Shown piece by piece: positions 53,494-62,885 of a DNA stretch of 64,000 nt. This DNA comes from Vibrio fluvialis. GTDB taxonomy: Bacteria > Pseudomonadota > Gammaproteobacteria > Enterobacterales > Vibrionaceae. Position numbers and translations under genes: made by a program. The notes under the pieces were generated by a model that ran no database searches, was not told the DNA's origin, and worked only from the letters and a program-made list of their open reading frames with translations. Where the stretch lies: NCBI RefSeq assembly GCF_900460245.1, contig NZ_UHIP01000001.1, forward strand, positions 496,001 to 560,000, written 5' to 3'. The first letter of the stretch is position 1, and each line of letters opens with the position of its first letter.

Positions 53494-54717
53494 ATGGACA
53501 TTATTCTTGGTGTAGTGATGTTTACTCTGATTGTTCTGGCTCTAGTGCTGGTGATTCTGTTCGCCAAATCTAAGCTGGTACCAACAGGTGACATTACAAT
53601 CTCTATCAATGGCGATCCTGAAAAATCGATCGTGACACAGCCTGGCGGTAAACTGCTGAGTGCGCTGGCTGGTGCTGGTGTATTCGTATCGTCAGCGTGT
53701 GGTGGTGGTGGCTCTTGTGGTCAGTGCCGCGTAAAAATCAAATCTGGCGGTGGCGACATTCTTCCTACCGAGCTTGACCATATTACTAAAGGTGAAGCAC
53801 GTGAAGGTGAGCGTCTGGCTTGTCAGGTTGCAGTGAAGAACGACCTGGATCTTGAACTTCCAGAAGAAATCTTCGGCGTTAAGAAATGGGAATGTACCGT
53901 TATCTCTAACGATAACAAAGCGACATTCATCAAAGAGCTTAAGCTGCAGATTCCAGACGGTGAGTCAGTACCATTCCGTGCGGGTGGTTACATTCAGATC
54001 GAAGCGCCTGCACACACCGTTAAGTATGCAGATTACGATGTACCGGAAAAATTCCGCGGTGACTGGGACAAGTTCAACCTGTTCCGTTACGTATCAAAAG
54101 TTGATGAGCCGATTATCCGTGCTTACTCAATGGCGAACTACCCGGAAGAATTTGGCATCATCATGCTGAACGTACGTATCGCGACTCCGCCGCCAAACAA
54201 CCCAGAAGTTGCACCGGGTCAGATGTCTTCTTACATCTGGTCTCTGAAAGCCGGTGACAAATGTACGATTTCTGGTCCATTTGGTGAGTTCTTCGCGAAA
54301 GACACAGATGCAGAAATGGTCTTCATCGGTGGTGGTGCAGGTATGGCACCAATGCGTTCACACATTTTTGACCAGCTGAAACGTCTGAAGTCTAAACGTA
54401 AGATGTCGTTCTGGTACGGTGCGCGTTCTAAACGTGAAATGTTCTACGTAGAAGATTTCGATGGCCTGGCGGCTGAGAACGATAACTTCGTGTGGCACTG
54501 TGCACTGTCTGATCCTCAACCAGAGGACAACTGGAACGGTTACACTGGCTTCATCCACAACGTATTGTACGAAAACTATCTGAAGGACCACGAAGCGCCT
54601 GAAGATTGTGAATACTACATGTGTGGTCCACCGATGATGAACGCAGCCGTGATCGGTATGCTGAAAGATCTTGGTGTTGAAGACGAAAACATCCTGTTGG
54701 ATGACTTCGGTGGTTAA
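53494..54717 (+). CDS. nqrF: Na+-NQR subunit F
   Basis: A 407-residue NADH-oxidising subunit. An N-terminal membrane helix (about 3-24) is followed by a ferredoxin domain with 2Fe-2S ligands C69, C75, C78 and C110, then an FAD domain ([11 protein letters not shown]) and a NAD(H) domain ([11 protein letters not shown]). It passes electrons from NADH via FAD and the iron-sulfur centre to the NqrD/E iron site. It is followed by a terminator. Confidence 0.97.
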   Translation: MDIILGVVMFTLIVLALVLVILFAKSKLVPTGDITISINGDPEKSIVTQPGGKLLSALAGAGVFVSSACGGGGSCGQCRVKIKSGGGDILPTELDHITKGEAREGERLACQVAVKNDLDLELPEEIFGVKKWECTVISNDNKATFIKELKLQIPDGESVPFRAGGYIQIEAPAHTVKYADYDVPEKFRGDWDKFNLFRYVSKVDEPIIRAYSMANYPEEFGIIMLNVRIATPPPNNPEVAPGQMSSYIWSLKAGDKCTISGPFGEFFAKDTDAEMVFIGGGAGMAPMRSHIFDQLKRLKSKRKMSFWYGARSKREMFYVEDFDGLAAENDNFVWHCALSDPQPEDNWNGYTGFIHNVLYENYLKDHEAPEDCEYYMCGPPMMNAAVIGMLKDLGVEDENILLDDFGG

Positions 54718-54738
54718 TCCACGATAATTTGCTAAATC

Positions 54739-54774
54739 CATGGCTGGCTCGTTAGAGTCAGCCATTCTTTTTTC
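54739..54774 (+). terminator. Terminator after nqrF
   Basis: The stem TGGCTGGCTC/GAGTCAGCCA (one G-T wobble) with a GTTA loop is followed by TTCTTTTTTC, 22 bases after the nqrF stop. It separates nqrABCDEF from apbE, perhaps only partly. Confidence 0.85.
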
Positions 54775-54875
54775 AAGTGAGTCAGAGTAGCTATAGGTAA
54801 ATAAGGCGAGGAGCCTTCCAGCCGTCAGGATTCGGATTTTCCTATATCTATTTACATTATCTGAGGAGTAAACAA

Positions 54876-55880
54876 GTGAAAACTTGGCTTGTTGCGTTAG
54901 CTTCTTTACTGCTGCTGGCAGGTTGTGAACAACCACCACAGCAAGTGCATTTAAGTGGCCCGACGATGGGTACCAGCTACAACATCAAATATCTTCAACA
55001 AGACGGTTTGCCGTCGTCTGATGATCTGCATAAGGAGATCGACCGTTTACTGGAAGAGGTGAACGATCAGATGTCGACTTACCGCAAAGATTCAGAGCTG
55101 AGTCGTTTCAACCAGTATCAAGGTATTGACCCATTTGAAGTGTCGAACCAAACTGCGACCGTAGTGAGAGAGGCGATTCGCCTCAATGGTCTGACAGAAG
55201 GTGCGCTCGATGTCACCGTTGGCCCGCTGGTGAATCTGTGGGGCTTTGGCCCGGAAGCGCGCCCTGAAGTGGTGCCGACGGATGCAGAACTCGCTGAGCG
55301 TAAAGCCAACACCGGTATTCATCACCTGAGTGTTGAAGGCAACAAACTGAGCAAAGACCTGCCGCATCTGTATGTGGACCTGTCGACGATCGCTAAAGGT
55401 TGGGGCGTCGATGTGGTCGCGAACTACATCGAATCTCAGGGCATTCACAACTACATGGTGGAAGTGGGCGGCGAGATTCGCCTGAAAGGTTTGAATCGTG
55501 ATGGTGTGCCGTGGCGTATTGCGGTTGAGAAACCGACCGTAGACGAGCGCAGCATCCAGGAAATTATTGAACCGGGTGACATGGCGATTGCTACCTCTGG
55601 TGATTACCGCAACTACTTTGAGCGTGATGGTGTTCGTTATTCGCACATTATTAACCCTCAGACTGGGCGTCCAATCCATAACCGTGTAGTATCGGTGACT
55701 GTACTGGATAAATCGTGCATGACAGCGGATGGCCTGGCGACAGGACTGATGGTGCTGGGTGACGAAAAAGGGATTGAGATTGCGGAGCAGAATCATATTC
55801 CGGTGTTCATGATTGTGAAAACCGACGACGGATTCAAAGAAATCGCATCAAGTGCGTTTAAGCCGTATCTCAACCGATAA
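54876..55880 (+). CDS. apbE: FAD:protein FMN transferase
   Basis: A 334-residue lipoprotein (signal with LLAGC, lipidated Cys17) of the ApbE family that attaches FMN to Thr in NqrB and NqrC at the periplasmic side. Motifs: GPTMGTSYNIKYLQ, VDVTVGPLVNLWGFGP, AKGWGVDVVANYI, NYMVEVGGEIRLKG and the C-terminal TSGDYRNYF..YSHIINPQTGRPI. It starts with GTG, with GAGGAG 7 bases upstream. It lies directly after its client genes. Confidence 0.95.
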   Translation: MKTWLVALASLLLLAGCEQPPQQVHLSGPTMGTSYNIKYLQQDGLPSSDDLHKEIDRLLEEVNDQMSTYRKDSELSRFNQYQGIDPFEVSNQTATVVREAIRLNGLTEGALDVTVGPLVNLWGFGPEARPEVVPTDAELAERKANTGIHHLSVEGNKLSKDLPHLYVDLSTIAKGWGVDVVANYIESQGIHNYMVEVGGEIRLKGLNRDGVPWRIAVEKPTVDERSIQEIIEPGDMAIATSGDYRNYFERDGVRYSHIINPQTGRPIHNRVVSVTVLDKSCMTADGLATGLMVLGDEKGIEIAEQNHIPVFMIVKTDDGFKEIASSAFKPYLNR

Positions 55881-55902
55881 TTAACTGAGTGAGCTTGGAA
55901 TT

Positions 55903-56136
55903 ATGAATACCTTTCTGATTACCTTTGGGGTGTTTCTGGCGGTGATTGCTGCGATGGCAGTGGGCTATATCTTCCAGAAGAAAGTGGTCAAAGGCAGCTG
56001 TGGCGGCTTGGGTGCGGTTGGCATCGAAAAAGTATGTAACTGCCCGGAACCGTGTGACGCGCGTAAAAAGCGTGAAGCACGAGAAGCGGCGCGTGCAGAG
56101 CGTATTGCTGCGTGGGAAAAAGACCGCATCGCGTAA
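55903..56136 (+). CDS. nqrM: Na+-NQR maturation protein NqrM
   Basis: A 77-residue small membrane protein (one N-terminal helix) with a Cys cluster CGGLGAVGIEKVCNCPEPC, the DUF539/NqrM pattern. In V. harveyi and other bacteria NqrM helps insert the iron site of NqrD/NqrE. It is 22 bases after apbE and the last gene of this group. Confidence 0.93.
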   Translation: MNTFLITFGVFLAVIAAMAVGYIFQKKVVKGSCGGLGAVGIEKVCNCPEPCDARKKREAREAARAERIAAWEKDRIA

Positions 56137-56155
56137 TATTCCAATTCGGATTTGC

Positions 56156-56186
56156 ATAACCCAGCTTCGGCTGGGTTATTTTTTTC
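56156..56186 (+). terminator. Terminator after nqrM
   Basis: ATAACCCAGC-TTCG-GCTGGGTTAT is followed by a run of T, 20 bases beyond nqrM. Confidence 0.95.
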
Positions 56187-56256
56187 CAGCCAGTTCCGGC
56201 TGCCCGTGAAGCTCAGGCACTATACTCAAAGCATAGTTGCGGCATCAGGAGGCATT

Positions 56257-56490
56257 ATGGAACTTCATCAACATGGTATGGCTGAACTGTTTGATCAGTT
56301 GGGGCTGGGCAGTTCATCGCGCGAAATCGAACATTTTATTGCATCGCACCGTCATCACCGTGATACCACACCGCTGCATAAAGCCAGCTTCTGGACAGAT
56401 GCGCAGGCCAGTTTTTTGCGTCAGGCCATTGAAGAAGATGCAGACTGGGCAGAGCTGGTGGATCAGCTGGATGTCATGCTGCGTAAATAG
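56257..56490 (+). CDS. DUF2789 protein
   Basis: A 77-residue protein (MELHQHGMAELFDQLGLGSSSREIEHFIASHR; then FWTDAQASFLRQAIEEDADWAELVDQLDVML). It fits the DUF2789 family of unknown function. It has an ideal AGGAGG ribosome site at 56247-56252; the open frame further upstream has no support. It stands alone before dinB. Confidence 0.8.
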   Translation: MELHQHGMAELFDQLGLGSSSREIEHFIASHRHHRDTTPLHKASFWTDAQASFLRQAIEEDADWAELVDQLDVMLRK

Positions 56491-56531
56491 CAGGCTGTCA
56501 TCTGTCTTTGCAAACGGTCCTATCGCTTATA

Positions 56532-56551
56532 TACTGTTTTTTTAAACAGTG
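56532..56551 (+). promoter_or_regulatory. LexA (SOS) box of dinB
   Basis: TACTGTTTTTTTAAACAGTG contains a perfect CTGT-N8-ACAG core (56534-56549), 17 bases upstream of the dinB ATG. It indicates repression by LexA and induction by DNA damage. Confidence 0.9.
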
Positions 56552-56567
56552 GTTGAGTGAGTGGGCA

Positions 56568-57632
56568 ATGTCAGAGCGGATCAGAAAGATTATCCATATT
56601 GATATGGACTGCTTTTACGCGGCCGTTGAGATGCGTGACAACCCGGAGTATCGAGGTCGGCCTATGGCAGTCGGCGGCCATGAAAAACAGCGTGGCGTGC
56701 TCAGTACCTGTAACTACGAAGCGCGAAAGTTTGGTATTCGTTCAGCGATGCCGACCGCGCAAGCGATCAAATTATGTCCGGGACTGCTGGTTGTGCCGGG
56801 GCGTATGTCAGTCTATAAGTCCGTTTCGCGTGAGATTCACGCCATTTTTCAGCGCTACACCGATATTATCGAACCGTTGTCCCTGGACGAAGCCTTTCTC
56901 GATGTTACTGAGGCTACCGCCTGTCATGGCAGCGCGACACTGATTGCGGAAGCCATTCGACGTGACATCTGGAATGAACTGCAACTGACCGCGTCTGCGG
57001 GCGTTGCGCCAGTCAAGTTTCTGGCCAAAGTGGCCTCCGATATCAATAAACCCAATGGTCTGTATGTTGTGACGCCGGATGAAGTGCAGAGCGTGGTCGA
57101 CAAACTGCCGCTGGGGAAAATTCCCGGGGTCGGCAAAGTGAGTCTGGAGAAGCTCAATCAGGCAGGCTTTTTTCTGTGTGAGGACATTAAGAACAGTGAC
57201 TATCGGGAACTGCTGCGCCGCTTTGGCCGATTAGGGGCATCATTGTGGAAGAAGAGTCAGGGCATTGATAATCGCGAAGTGATTACGGAGCGTGAACGAA
57301 AATCGGTCGGAGTTGAGCGTACGTTCAGTGAAAATATCTCAACTTACGAAGAGTGTTGGCAGGTCATCGAACAACGTTTGTATCCCGAGTTGGATGAGCG
57401 ATTAACCCGGGCGTCACCGGAGCGGGCAATCATCAAACAGGGTATCAAAGTCAAGTTTGCTGATTTTCAGCAAACCACCATTGAACATATTCATCCTGAG
57501 TTGGAACTGGAAGACTTCAAAACCTTGTTGGCAGAAGTGCTGAAACGTCAGAAAGGACGTGAGATTCGCCTGCTTGGCCTCAACGTGATGCTTAAGCCAG
57601 AGGAGCAGATTCGTCAGCTGAGCTTTTTTTAA
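56568..57632 (+). CDS. dinB: DNA polymerase IV
   Basis: A 354-residue Y-family translesion polymerase. The catalytic acids are in IIHIDMDCFYAAVE and LSLDEAFLDVT, and the SASAGVAPVKFLAKVASDINKPNG-type palm motif, the helix-hairpin-helix GVGKVSLEKL and the little-finger domain follow. I chose ATG 56568 since the upstream frame would read through the LexA box. The C-terminus QIRQLSFF resembles a beta-clamp-binding motif (QLSFF). Confidence 0.96.
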   Translation: MSERIRKIIHIDMDCFYAAVEMRDNPEYRGRPMAVGGHEKQRGVLSTCNYEARKFGIRSAMPTAQAIKLCPGLLVVPGRMSVYKSVSREIHAIFQRYTDIIEPLSLDEAFLDVTEATACHGSATLIAEAIRRDIWNELQLTASAGVAPVKFLAKVASDINKPNGLYVVTPDEVQSVVDKLPLGKIPGVGKVSLEKLNQAGFFLCEDIKNSDYRELLRRFGRLGASLWKKSQGIDNREVITERERKSVGVERTFSENISTYEECWQVIEQRLYPELDERLTRASPERAIIKQGIKVKFADFQQTTIEHIHPELELEDFKTLLAEVLKRQKGREIRLLGLNVMLKPEEQIRQLSFF

Positions 57633-57867
57633 ACGCTTGCGATCTGACGATTCTGCCCCTATTCTGCGCATCAGCCAGCTAAATGGTCGATGGCGAATCA
57701 ATAACTGACAAGCCGTTAACTTAGCGAGACGCAGTTTTGGGTATGGTTAGCCTCGTCCTGTACTAACAACATGATATCAGTGCAAGATTGCCCTCTAGTG
57801 GGCGGTAACGGCACTTATCGAACTCAACGCTTGGCCAATTGCGCCCACTTTGTTTGGAGAGAGCTCA

Positions 57868-58635
57868 ATGTCACAGACCGGAATGATGATGAAAAAACTA
57901 GTTTTAGTAACCTCTTTACTGTGCAGTACCTCATTATGGGCGGCACAATGCCAACAGGTGGACGTGAAGAACGAAATTCATCTCAGTGGCTCGAATGTAG
58001 AAATTCATGCTGCTAACGGACAAACTGCCGTGATGGATCAGAATAACAACCTCTACTTGTCCGGTGAAAAGCAGTCTCTGACGCCTCAACAGCAGCAAGC
58101 TGTAGAGTCGTACCGTGAGAGTCTGGCGAATGCTTTACCGAAAGCGCGTCAGGTAGCCAGTGATGGTTTGGCAATGGCAAACGATATTCTAGATGATGTG
58201 GCTGCCAGTATTGATTCGCCTCAGGCATTTGACAGCGTGAAGCAGAACCTGAAAGCGTTTGTGGCGGATATCGAAGCCCGCTATAACAAGAACGGCGACT
58301 GGGTACTGCCTGCAGATACGTTTGAATCGATGAGCCAACAATGGCAGCAGGATTTTGATAAAGCTCGCGCCCTGTTTACCCAGGAGTTCCTGACGGGGGC
58401 GTTTGATGCGATTGCCACCAAGATGAAAAAAGACGGCGGTATCAATCTGACCGAATTGGGCAATACCATGGCTGACCTCAAGACTCGCTTGGAAGAGCGT
58501 TTCAATGAACACTCGCAAACCATTGAGAAAGAGCGCCGGGAATTGTGCGATTCGCTGGACGACGTGGTTGAACAAGAACAGAAACTCCATCAAAAAATTC
58601 CTGAACTTAAGAACTATCAAGTTTTTACCATCTAA
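57868..58635 (+). CDS. YggN-family (DUF2884) secreted protein
   Basis: A 255-residue protein with a signal peptide (MKKLVLVTSLLCSTSLWAAQC) after a short N-terminal extension. The mature part (VDVKNEIHLSGSNVEIHAANGQTAVMDQNNNLYLSGEKQSLTPQQQQAVESYRESL) matches the DUF2884/YggN family of unknown function. GGAGAG precedes ATG 57868, so I use this start, but ATG 57889 would give a more usual signal peptide. A terminator follows. Confidence 0.8.
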   Translation: MSQTGMMMKKLVLVTSLLCSTSLWAAQCQQVDVKNEIHLSGSNVEIHAANGQTAVMDQNNNLYLSGEKQSLTPQQQQAVESYRESLANALPKARQVASDGLAMANDILDDVAASIDSPQAFDSVKQNLKAFVADIEARYNKNGDWVLPADTFESMSQQWQQDFDKARALFTQEFLTGAFDAIATKMKKDGGINLTELGNTMADLKTRLEERFNEHSQTIEKERRELCDSLDDVVEQEQKLHQKIPELKNYQVFTI

Positions 58636-58641
58636 ACTGAA

Positions 58642-58666
58642 AAGAGCGCTTCGGCGCTCTTTTTCA
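58642..58666 (+). terminator. Terminator after the YggN-like gene
   Basis: AAGAGCGC-TTCG-GCGCTCTT is followed by TTT, 6 bases after the stop codon. Confidence 0.93.
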
Positions 58667-58693
58667 TCGTCCTGAACAATTAGCAAAGGTGCC

Positions 58694-60241
58694 ATGACTC
58701 TCTCCAATATCAGTTTACGTTCGTTAACTGCGCTGACTGCACTGGCGGTGGTTGCCTGCTTTGTGGCTTTTTATCTCGCCTTCAAATACTTCTGGTCGTT
58801 TGACCGTGAGCTTGAGCACGCACGCCAGTTGCAACTGGCCGAGACTAAGCGCGTGGAAACCATCATTGCACTGGAGAAGCAGGAAATGGGCGCTTCCATG
58901 GCTGACTACGCGGCCTGGAATGATATGGCGGATTACATTGCCCATCCCAATCCTGAATTCATCGACGACAGCATCGGTATTCATGCATTTCAGTCGAAAG
59001 CTCTGGATGGTATTTTTATTTTTACCCCGCAGGAAAAGTTGGTGTGGGGTATGAAGTATGATTTTGAGCAGAGTAGAGTGGGTGATTACCAACCCTTCGT
59101 CCCTTACTTTCCGATTATATTGAGTGAGCCGAAACGGTCCCGCAGCGATTATGTGGAAGCGTCGGTGCGTTTTGTGGTGGTGGGGCAGGAGCCGTATCTG
59201 GCCGCGACCTCGCGCGTGTGTAATAGCGAAGGTTCGGGCTGTGATAAAGGTTATCTGATTTTCGTCAAGAAAGTGCGCAGCCAGTTCGCCAGCGTCATTG
59301 AACAGGCCACTGGCATCGATATTGATGTGTTGAGCCGCGCGCCGTTTGCACCAATGCCCAAACACGAACCCAATATCAGCTATCTGGAAAAGCTCGACTT
59401 CAGCGGTCACTCCAGCGTACTTATCAAACTGGTGCACAAGGTTAAGCTGCCGACTTTTATTCGAACGGATGAAATTGTCGCCTTGATGACGTTTTCAGTG
59501 CTGATGTATTTCATCAACCTGCTGGTGGTCGATTCGCTGGTTCGCCCCATCACGGATGCCAACCGAGTGTTGGAGCGATTCAAACTTTCGGGTGGCAAAA
59601 TCCCGGATGAACATTTTTTTGTTTCACGAGAAATGAAAGCGTTCGCTCGGACCATCAACCAAATTTTTTCCGAGCTGGAGCAAAGCCGGGAGGAGCTGCG
59701 CTGGCAGTCTGAACACGATCCACTGACCCGTATTTCCAATCGGCGTAAACTGGAAAGTGAGCTCACCAGTTTCATTGTGGAGCAGCAATATCCTTGGATC
59801 GTGCTGTATCTGATCGATGTGGATTATTTCAAACTTTACAATGATCACTATGGCCATCTCGAAGGCGATCGCGCGCTAAAACGAGTGGCAAACGCACTTG
59901 ATCAGGTCTCTTTTGCCGGAGCGAAGGTCGTGGCTCGCTTTGGGGGCGAAGAGTTTTGTGTGGTGCTGGCGAGCGACAACGAACTGGATCCACATCAGTT
60001 CGCGTTACAGATGATGAGCTATGTCGATCAGTTGGCGATCGAGCATAGCGTCTCGCCACTCAAACCAACCCTGTCGATCAGTATCGGCGGAGTAAGGGCG
60101 TGTAAGCCGGGTCGAGAAACCTATCAGTTACTGTTTCACGAGGCGGATCAAGCCTTGTATCAGGCCAAAGAGCTGGGACGAGCTCAGTACGTGATTACCG
60201 ACTTTTGTTCAAAAGATGAACAGAATAACCATGTAAATTAA
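58694..60241 (+). CDS. Membrane diguanylate cyclase with CHASE4-like sensor
   Basis: A 515-residue protein. A membrane segment (about 12-32), a periplasmic CHASE4-like sensor (about 45-245: MGASMADYAAWNDMADYIAHPN), a second membrane segment (about 258-280), a HAMP linker and a GGDEF domain with intact RFGGEEF. The active-site motif predicts c-di-GMP synthesis. The RxxD inhibitory site before GGEEF is not seen, so product feedback may be absent. The signal sensed is unknown. Confidence 0.85.
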   Translation: MTLSNISLRSLTALTALAVVACFVAFYLAFKYFWSFDRELEHARQLQLAETKRVETIIALEKQEMGASMADYAAWNDMADYIAHPNPEFIDDSIGIHAFQSKALDGIFIFTPQEKLVWGMKYDFEQSRVGDYQPFVPYFPIILSEPKRSRSDYVEASVRFVVVGQEPYLAATSRVCNSEGSGCDKGYLIFVKKVRSQFASVIEQATGIDIDVLSRAPFAPMPKHEPNISYLEKLDFSGHSSVLIKLVHKVKLPTFIRTDEIVALMTFSVLMYFINLLVVDSLVRPITDANRVLERFKLSGGKIPDEHFFVSREMKAFARTINQIFSELEQSREELRWQSEHDPLTRISNRRKLESELTSFIVEQQYPWIVLYLIDVDYFKLYNDHYGHLEGDRALKRVANALDQVSFAGAKVVARFGGEEFCVVLASDNELDPHQFALQMMSYVDQLAIEHSVSPLKPTLSISIGGVRACKPGRETYQLLFHEADQALYQAKELGRAQYVITDFCSKDEQNNHVN

Positions 60242-60301
60242 CATTTACGATATAACTTCCCGTCATTCTCGTGTTTATCCGGCAAACCATCCTATTACTC
60301 A

Positions 60302-60346
60302 TTGAGTATTTTGTTGGTTTGTATTAGTGTACTAGCCAACTAGTTT
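60302..60346 (+). promoter_or_regulatory. Promoter and TrpR operator of the NSS transporter
   Basis: ACTAG-CCAA-CTAGT (60331-60344), within GTACTAGCCAACTAGTTT, matches the E. coli trp operator core ACTAG-N4-CTAGT. TTGAGT (60302-60307), 17 bases, TAGTGT (60325-60330) form a plausible promoter whose start lies in the operator. TrpR encoded at 16758 would repress the transporter when tryptophan is plentiful. Confidence 0.72.
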
Positions 60347-60366
60347 GATGATATGTGTGAGTGGTA

Positions 60367-61722
60367 ATGGCACAGAATAATACCCGTGAAACTTTTGGCT
60401 CTCGCCTTGGGTTCATTTTAGCCGCAGCAGGCGCGGCAGTTGGCCTTGGTAACATCTGGGGCTTTCCGACACAGGCGGCCAGCAATGGTGGTGGCGCGTT
60501 CTTGTTGGTCTATCTGGTTCTGATTTTCGTCGTCGCTTTCCCGATGCTGGTCGTCGAAATGGCCATTGGCCGTTATGGTCAGGCTAACCCGGTCGATAGT
60601 ATGCGTTCGCTGACGGGCAATGCGTTTGCCAAACGTATTGGTGGTCTGGTGGGCTGGATTGGTCTGAGTGTACCGAGTGCCGTACTGGCGTTTTATAGCA
60701 TTGTGGGTGGCTGGATCATCTGTTTCATGCTGGGCGCAGTGACGGATATCATCGGTCTGGAAAGCGCCACAGCGTGGTTAAAAGGCTTTTCGGTAGAACG
60801 TAACCTTCTTGGTACTCTCATTTTTTACGTTCTGACTATTCTGATTGTGCAAGGTGGCGTTAAGCAGGGGATCGAAAAATGGTCGACACGGCTGATGCCT
60901 GCGCTGTTCGTGCTGTTCGGAGTGTTGTTCATCTATATCATGATGCAGCAAGGAGCGATGGAAGGTCTGCAGCATTATCTGGTACCGGATTTTGAGAAAG
61001 TCTGGGATCGCAAACTGATTCTGGCGGCTATGGGGCAGGGATTCTTCTCTCTGACCATTGGTGGCTGTTCGATGCTTATTTATGGTTCATACCTGAGTAA
61101 GAAAGAGAACCTGCCAAAGATGGCGATGAACGTGACTTTGGTCGATACCGGTGTGGCGTTTATTGCGGGTCTGGTGGTGATGCCTGCGATGTTTGTCGCG
61201 ATGCACAAAGGCGTACAAATTTATGCGGAAGATGGTTCACTGCTCAGCTCCGATACCTTGGTATTTACGGTTCTGCCGCTCATGTTTGATAGCCTTGGGC
61301 TGTTTGGCCAGCTGTTTTCGATTGTCTTCTTCCTGCTGCTGACGATTGCTGCGCTGACGTCGTCGATTTCGATGTTGGAGTGCCCGGTGGCTTTGGTCGG
61401 CGAGCGCTTTAATACCAAACGTACGCCAACCAGCTGGGTATTGGGTGGCGTAATTGCACTGTTCAGCGTGGTGATTGTTTACAACTTCGGAGCACTGTTT
61501 GGCTTGGTAGCAACAACGGCAACGCAGTATCTGCAACCTACCGCCGCACTGATGTTCTGTCTGTTCGGTGGCTGGGTATGGAACCGCAACGCTAAGTTTA
61601 AAGAGCTGGAGCAGGGCTTCCCAGAATTTACGCAAAGCCTGTTTGGTAAAATCTGGCCTTGGTATGTACGCTTTGTGTGTCCATTGCTGGTGGCCGCAGT
61701 TATCTGGGCTTCATTTGGTTAA
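60367..61722 (+). CDS. Neurotransmitter:sodium symporter family transporter, probably for tryptophan
   Basis: A 451-residue membrane transporter with about 11-12 helices. The LeuT-type start RETFGSRLGFILAAAGAAVGLGNIWGFPTQAASNGGGAFLLVYL holds the sodium and substrate sites. I chose ATG 60367 rather than a GTG six bases earlier. A TrpR operator upstream suggests tryptophan as substrate, as for the NSS member TnaT; other amino acids are possible. A strong terminator follows. Confidence 0.88.
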   Translation: MAQNNTRETFGSRLGFILAAAGAAVGLGNIWGFPTQAASNGGGAFLLVYLVLIFVVAFPMLVVEMAIGRYGQANPVDSMRSLTGNAFAKRIGGLVGWIGLSVPSAVLAFYSIVGGWIICFMLGAVTDIIGLESATAWLKGFSVERNLLGTLIFYVLTILIVQGGVKQGIEKWSTRLMPALFVLFGVLFIYIMMQQGAMEGLQHYLVPDFEKVWDRKLILAAMGQGFFSLTIGGCSMLIYGSYLSKKENLPKMAMNVTLVDTGVAFIAGLVVMPAMFVAMHKGVQIYAEDGSLLSSDTLVFTVLPLMFDSLGLFGQLFSIVFFLLLTIAALTSSISMLECPVALVGERFNTKRTPTSWVLGGVIALFSVVIVYNFGALFGLVATTATQYLQPTAALMFCLFGGWVWNRNAKFKELEQGFPEFTQSLFGKIWPWYVRFVCPLLVAAVIWASFG

Positions 61723-61738
61723 GCTCTGGTAACAGCAA

Positions 61739-61770
61739 TAAAAAAGCCCCCGTTGATCGGGGGCTTTTTG
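61739..61770. terminator. Bidirectional terminator between the NSS gene and the rimK operon
   Basis: AAAAAGCCCCCG-TTGA-(T)CGGGGGCTTTTT forms a long GC-rich stem with A and T runs on the two sides, 17 bases after the NSS stop and 15 bases beyond the aspartoacylase-like stop. Confidence 0.95.
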
Positions 61771-61784
61771 CTATCTCGGATCCA

Positions 61785-62885
61785 TCAGGCTGGTGATGGT
61801 GGCATCAACTGACCAGTGGTCAGTGGTTCCAAATCGGTGTCGATAACTTCCTCAATAAAGTCGCCCACCACTTGTTCCACCATATCATCACGCTGGCTGA
61901 AGTAGGCCAGATGGAACACGGCATCGCCTTCGTTTACCAGTGGCAGCGTTTGCTGGCCAATTACGATGCCGCCTTTGTTGGCTTTGATTTCCACTTCGAC
62001 GTTACCCAGTGGCGAGTTGATGTAAGCCAGGACCTGACCACGTTCAACGCGGTCGCCAAGTGAGACGACGGTGCGCAAGATACCATCGGCTTCGGCACGC
62101 AGCCAACTGGTGGATTTTGCAATCACCGATGTTGGTAGCTTTTTCCGGCTGACACGCATCATGCCGATCGCCTGCATCACGCGTTTAATACCGACGATGC
62201 CGGCGCTGATGGCAATCGGTTCAAAGCGTAACGCTTCACCCGCCTCGTAAGTCAGGACCGTAATCCCCGATTTTTCCGCCTCACTGCGCAGCGAGCCGTT
62301 ACGCAGCGGCGAATCCAGGATCACGGGCGTCGCAAATGCCTGAGCAACACGCAGCGTTTCCGGGTTACTCAGGTCGGCGCGAATCTGTGGCAGGTTAGTG
62401 CGATGAATCGCGCCAGTGTGCAGATCGATGATGTAATCACAGTTGAGGGCTACCTGAGAGAAGAAGGTGTGCGCCATACGCGAGGCGAGCGAACCTTTCT
62501 CACTGCCGGGAAAGCAGCGGTTGAGATCGCGGCGGTCCGGCAGATAACGGGATTTATGAATAAAGCCGAACACGTTGACGATCGGGACCGTGATCAGGGT
62601 ACCTTTAAGCTTTTTCGGATCGATGAGGTTGATGAGCTGGCGAACAATTTCGACGCCGTTGAGCTCGTCACCGTGGATAGCGGCGTTGACCATCAGCACT
62701 GGGCCAGGGGCCGAGCCATGAATGATTTCAACGGGAATAGAAAGCGGTGAGTGGGTGTAGAGTTTGGCTGATTCCAGCTCTATGACTTTTTTGCTTCCTG
62801 GGGGAATGGACTCCCCCAGAAACTGATACGGTTTATTCTTGCTATTAACCTTTGCCACGGGTTCGGGTCCTTTTACTGGCCGCAT
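61785..62885 (-). CDS. Succinylglutamate desuccinylase/aspartoacylase-family protein
   Basis: A 366-residue zinc hydrolase-like protein. Zinc-site motifs: [11 protein letters not shown] (His and Glu) and DLHTGA (His) as in AstE/AspA. The first part [34 protein letters not shown] is typical of the wider AGE family. I chose ATG 62885; a TTG 21 bases earlier is also open. It overlaps the end of rimK by 41 bases, so it is made with rimK. A link to the removal or editing of glutamate tails is conceivable but unproven. Confidence 0.82.
   Translation of the reverse strand: MRPVKGPEPVAKVNSKNKPYQFLGESIPPGSKKVIELESAKLYTHSPLSIPVEIIHGSAPGPVLMVNAAIHGDELNGVEIVRQLINLIDPKKLKGTLITVPIVNVFGFIHKSRYLPDRRDLNRCFPGSEKGSLASRMAHTFFSQVALNCDYIIDLHTGAIHRTNLPQIRADLSNPETLRVAQAFATPVILDSPLRNGSLRSEAEKSGITVLTYEAGEALRFEPIAISAGIVGIKRVMQAIGMMRVSRKKLPTSVIAKSTSWLRAEADGILRTVVSLGDRVERGQVLAYINSPLGNVEVEIKANKGGIVIGQQTLPLVNEGDAVFHLAYFSQRDDMVEQVVGDFIEEVIDTDLEPLTTGQLMPPSPA

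Noticed and set aside
57771..58016. An 81-codon open frame overlapping the start of the YggN-like gene
   Set aside because: It is out of frame with the secreted protein, has no ribosome site and no motif.
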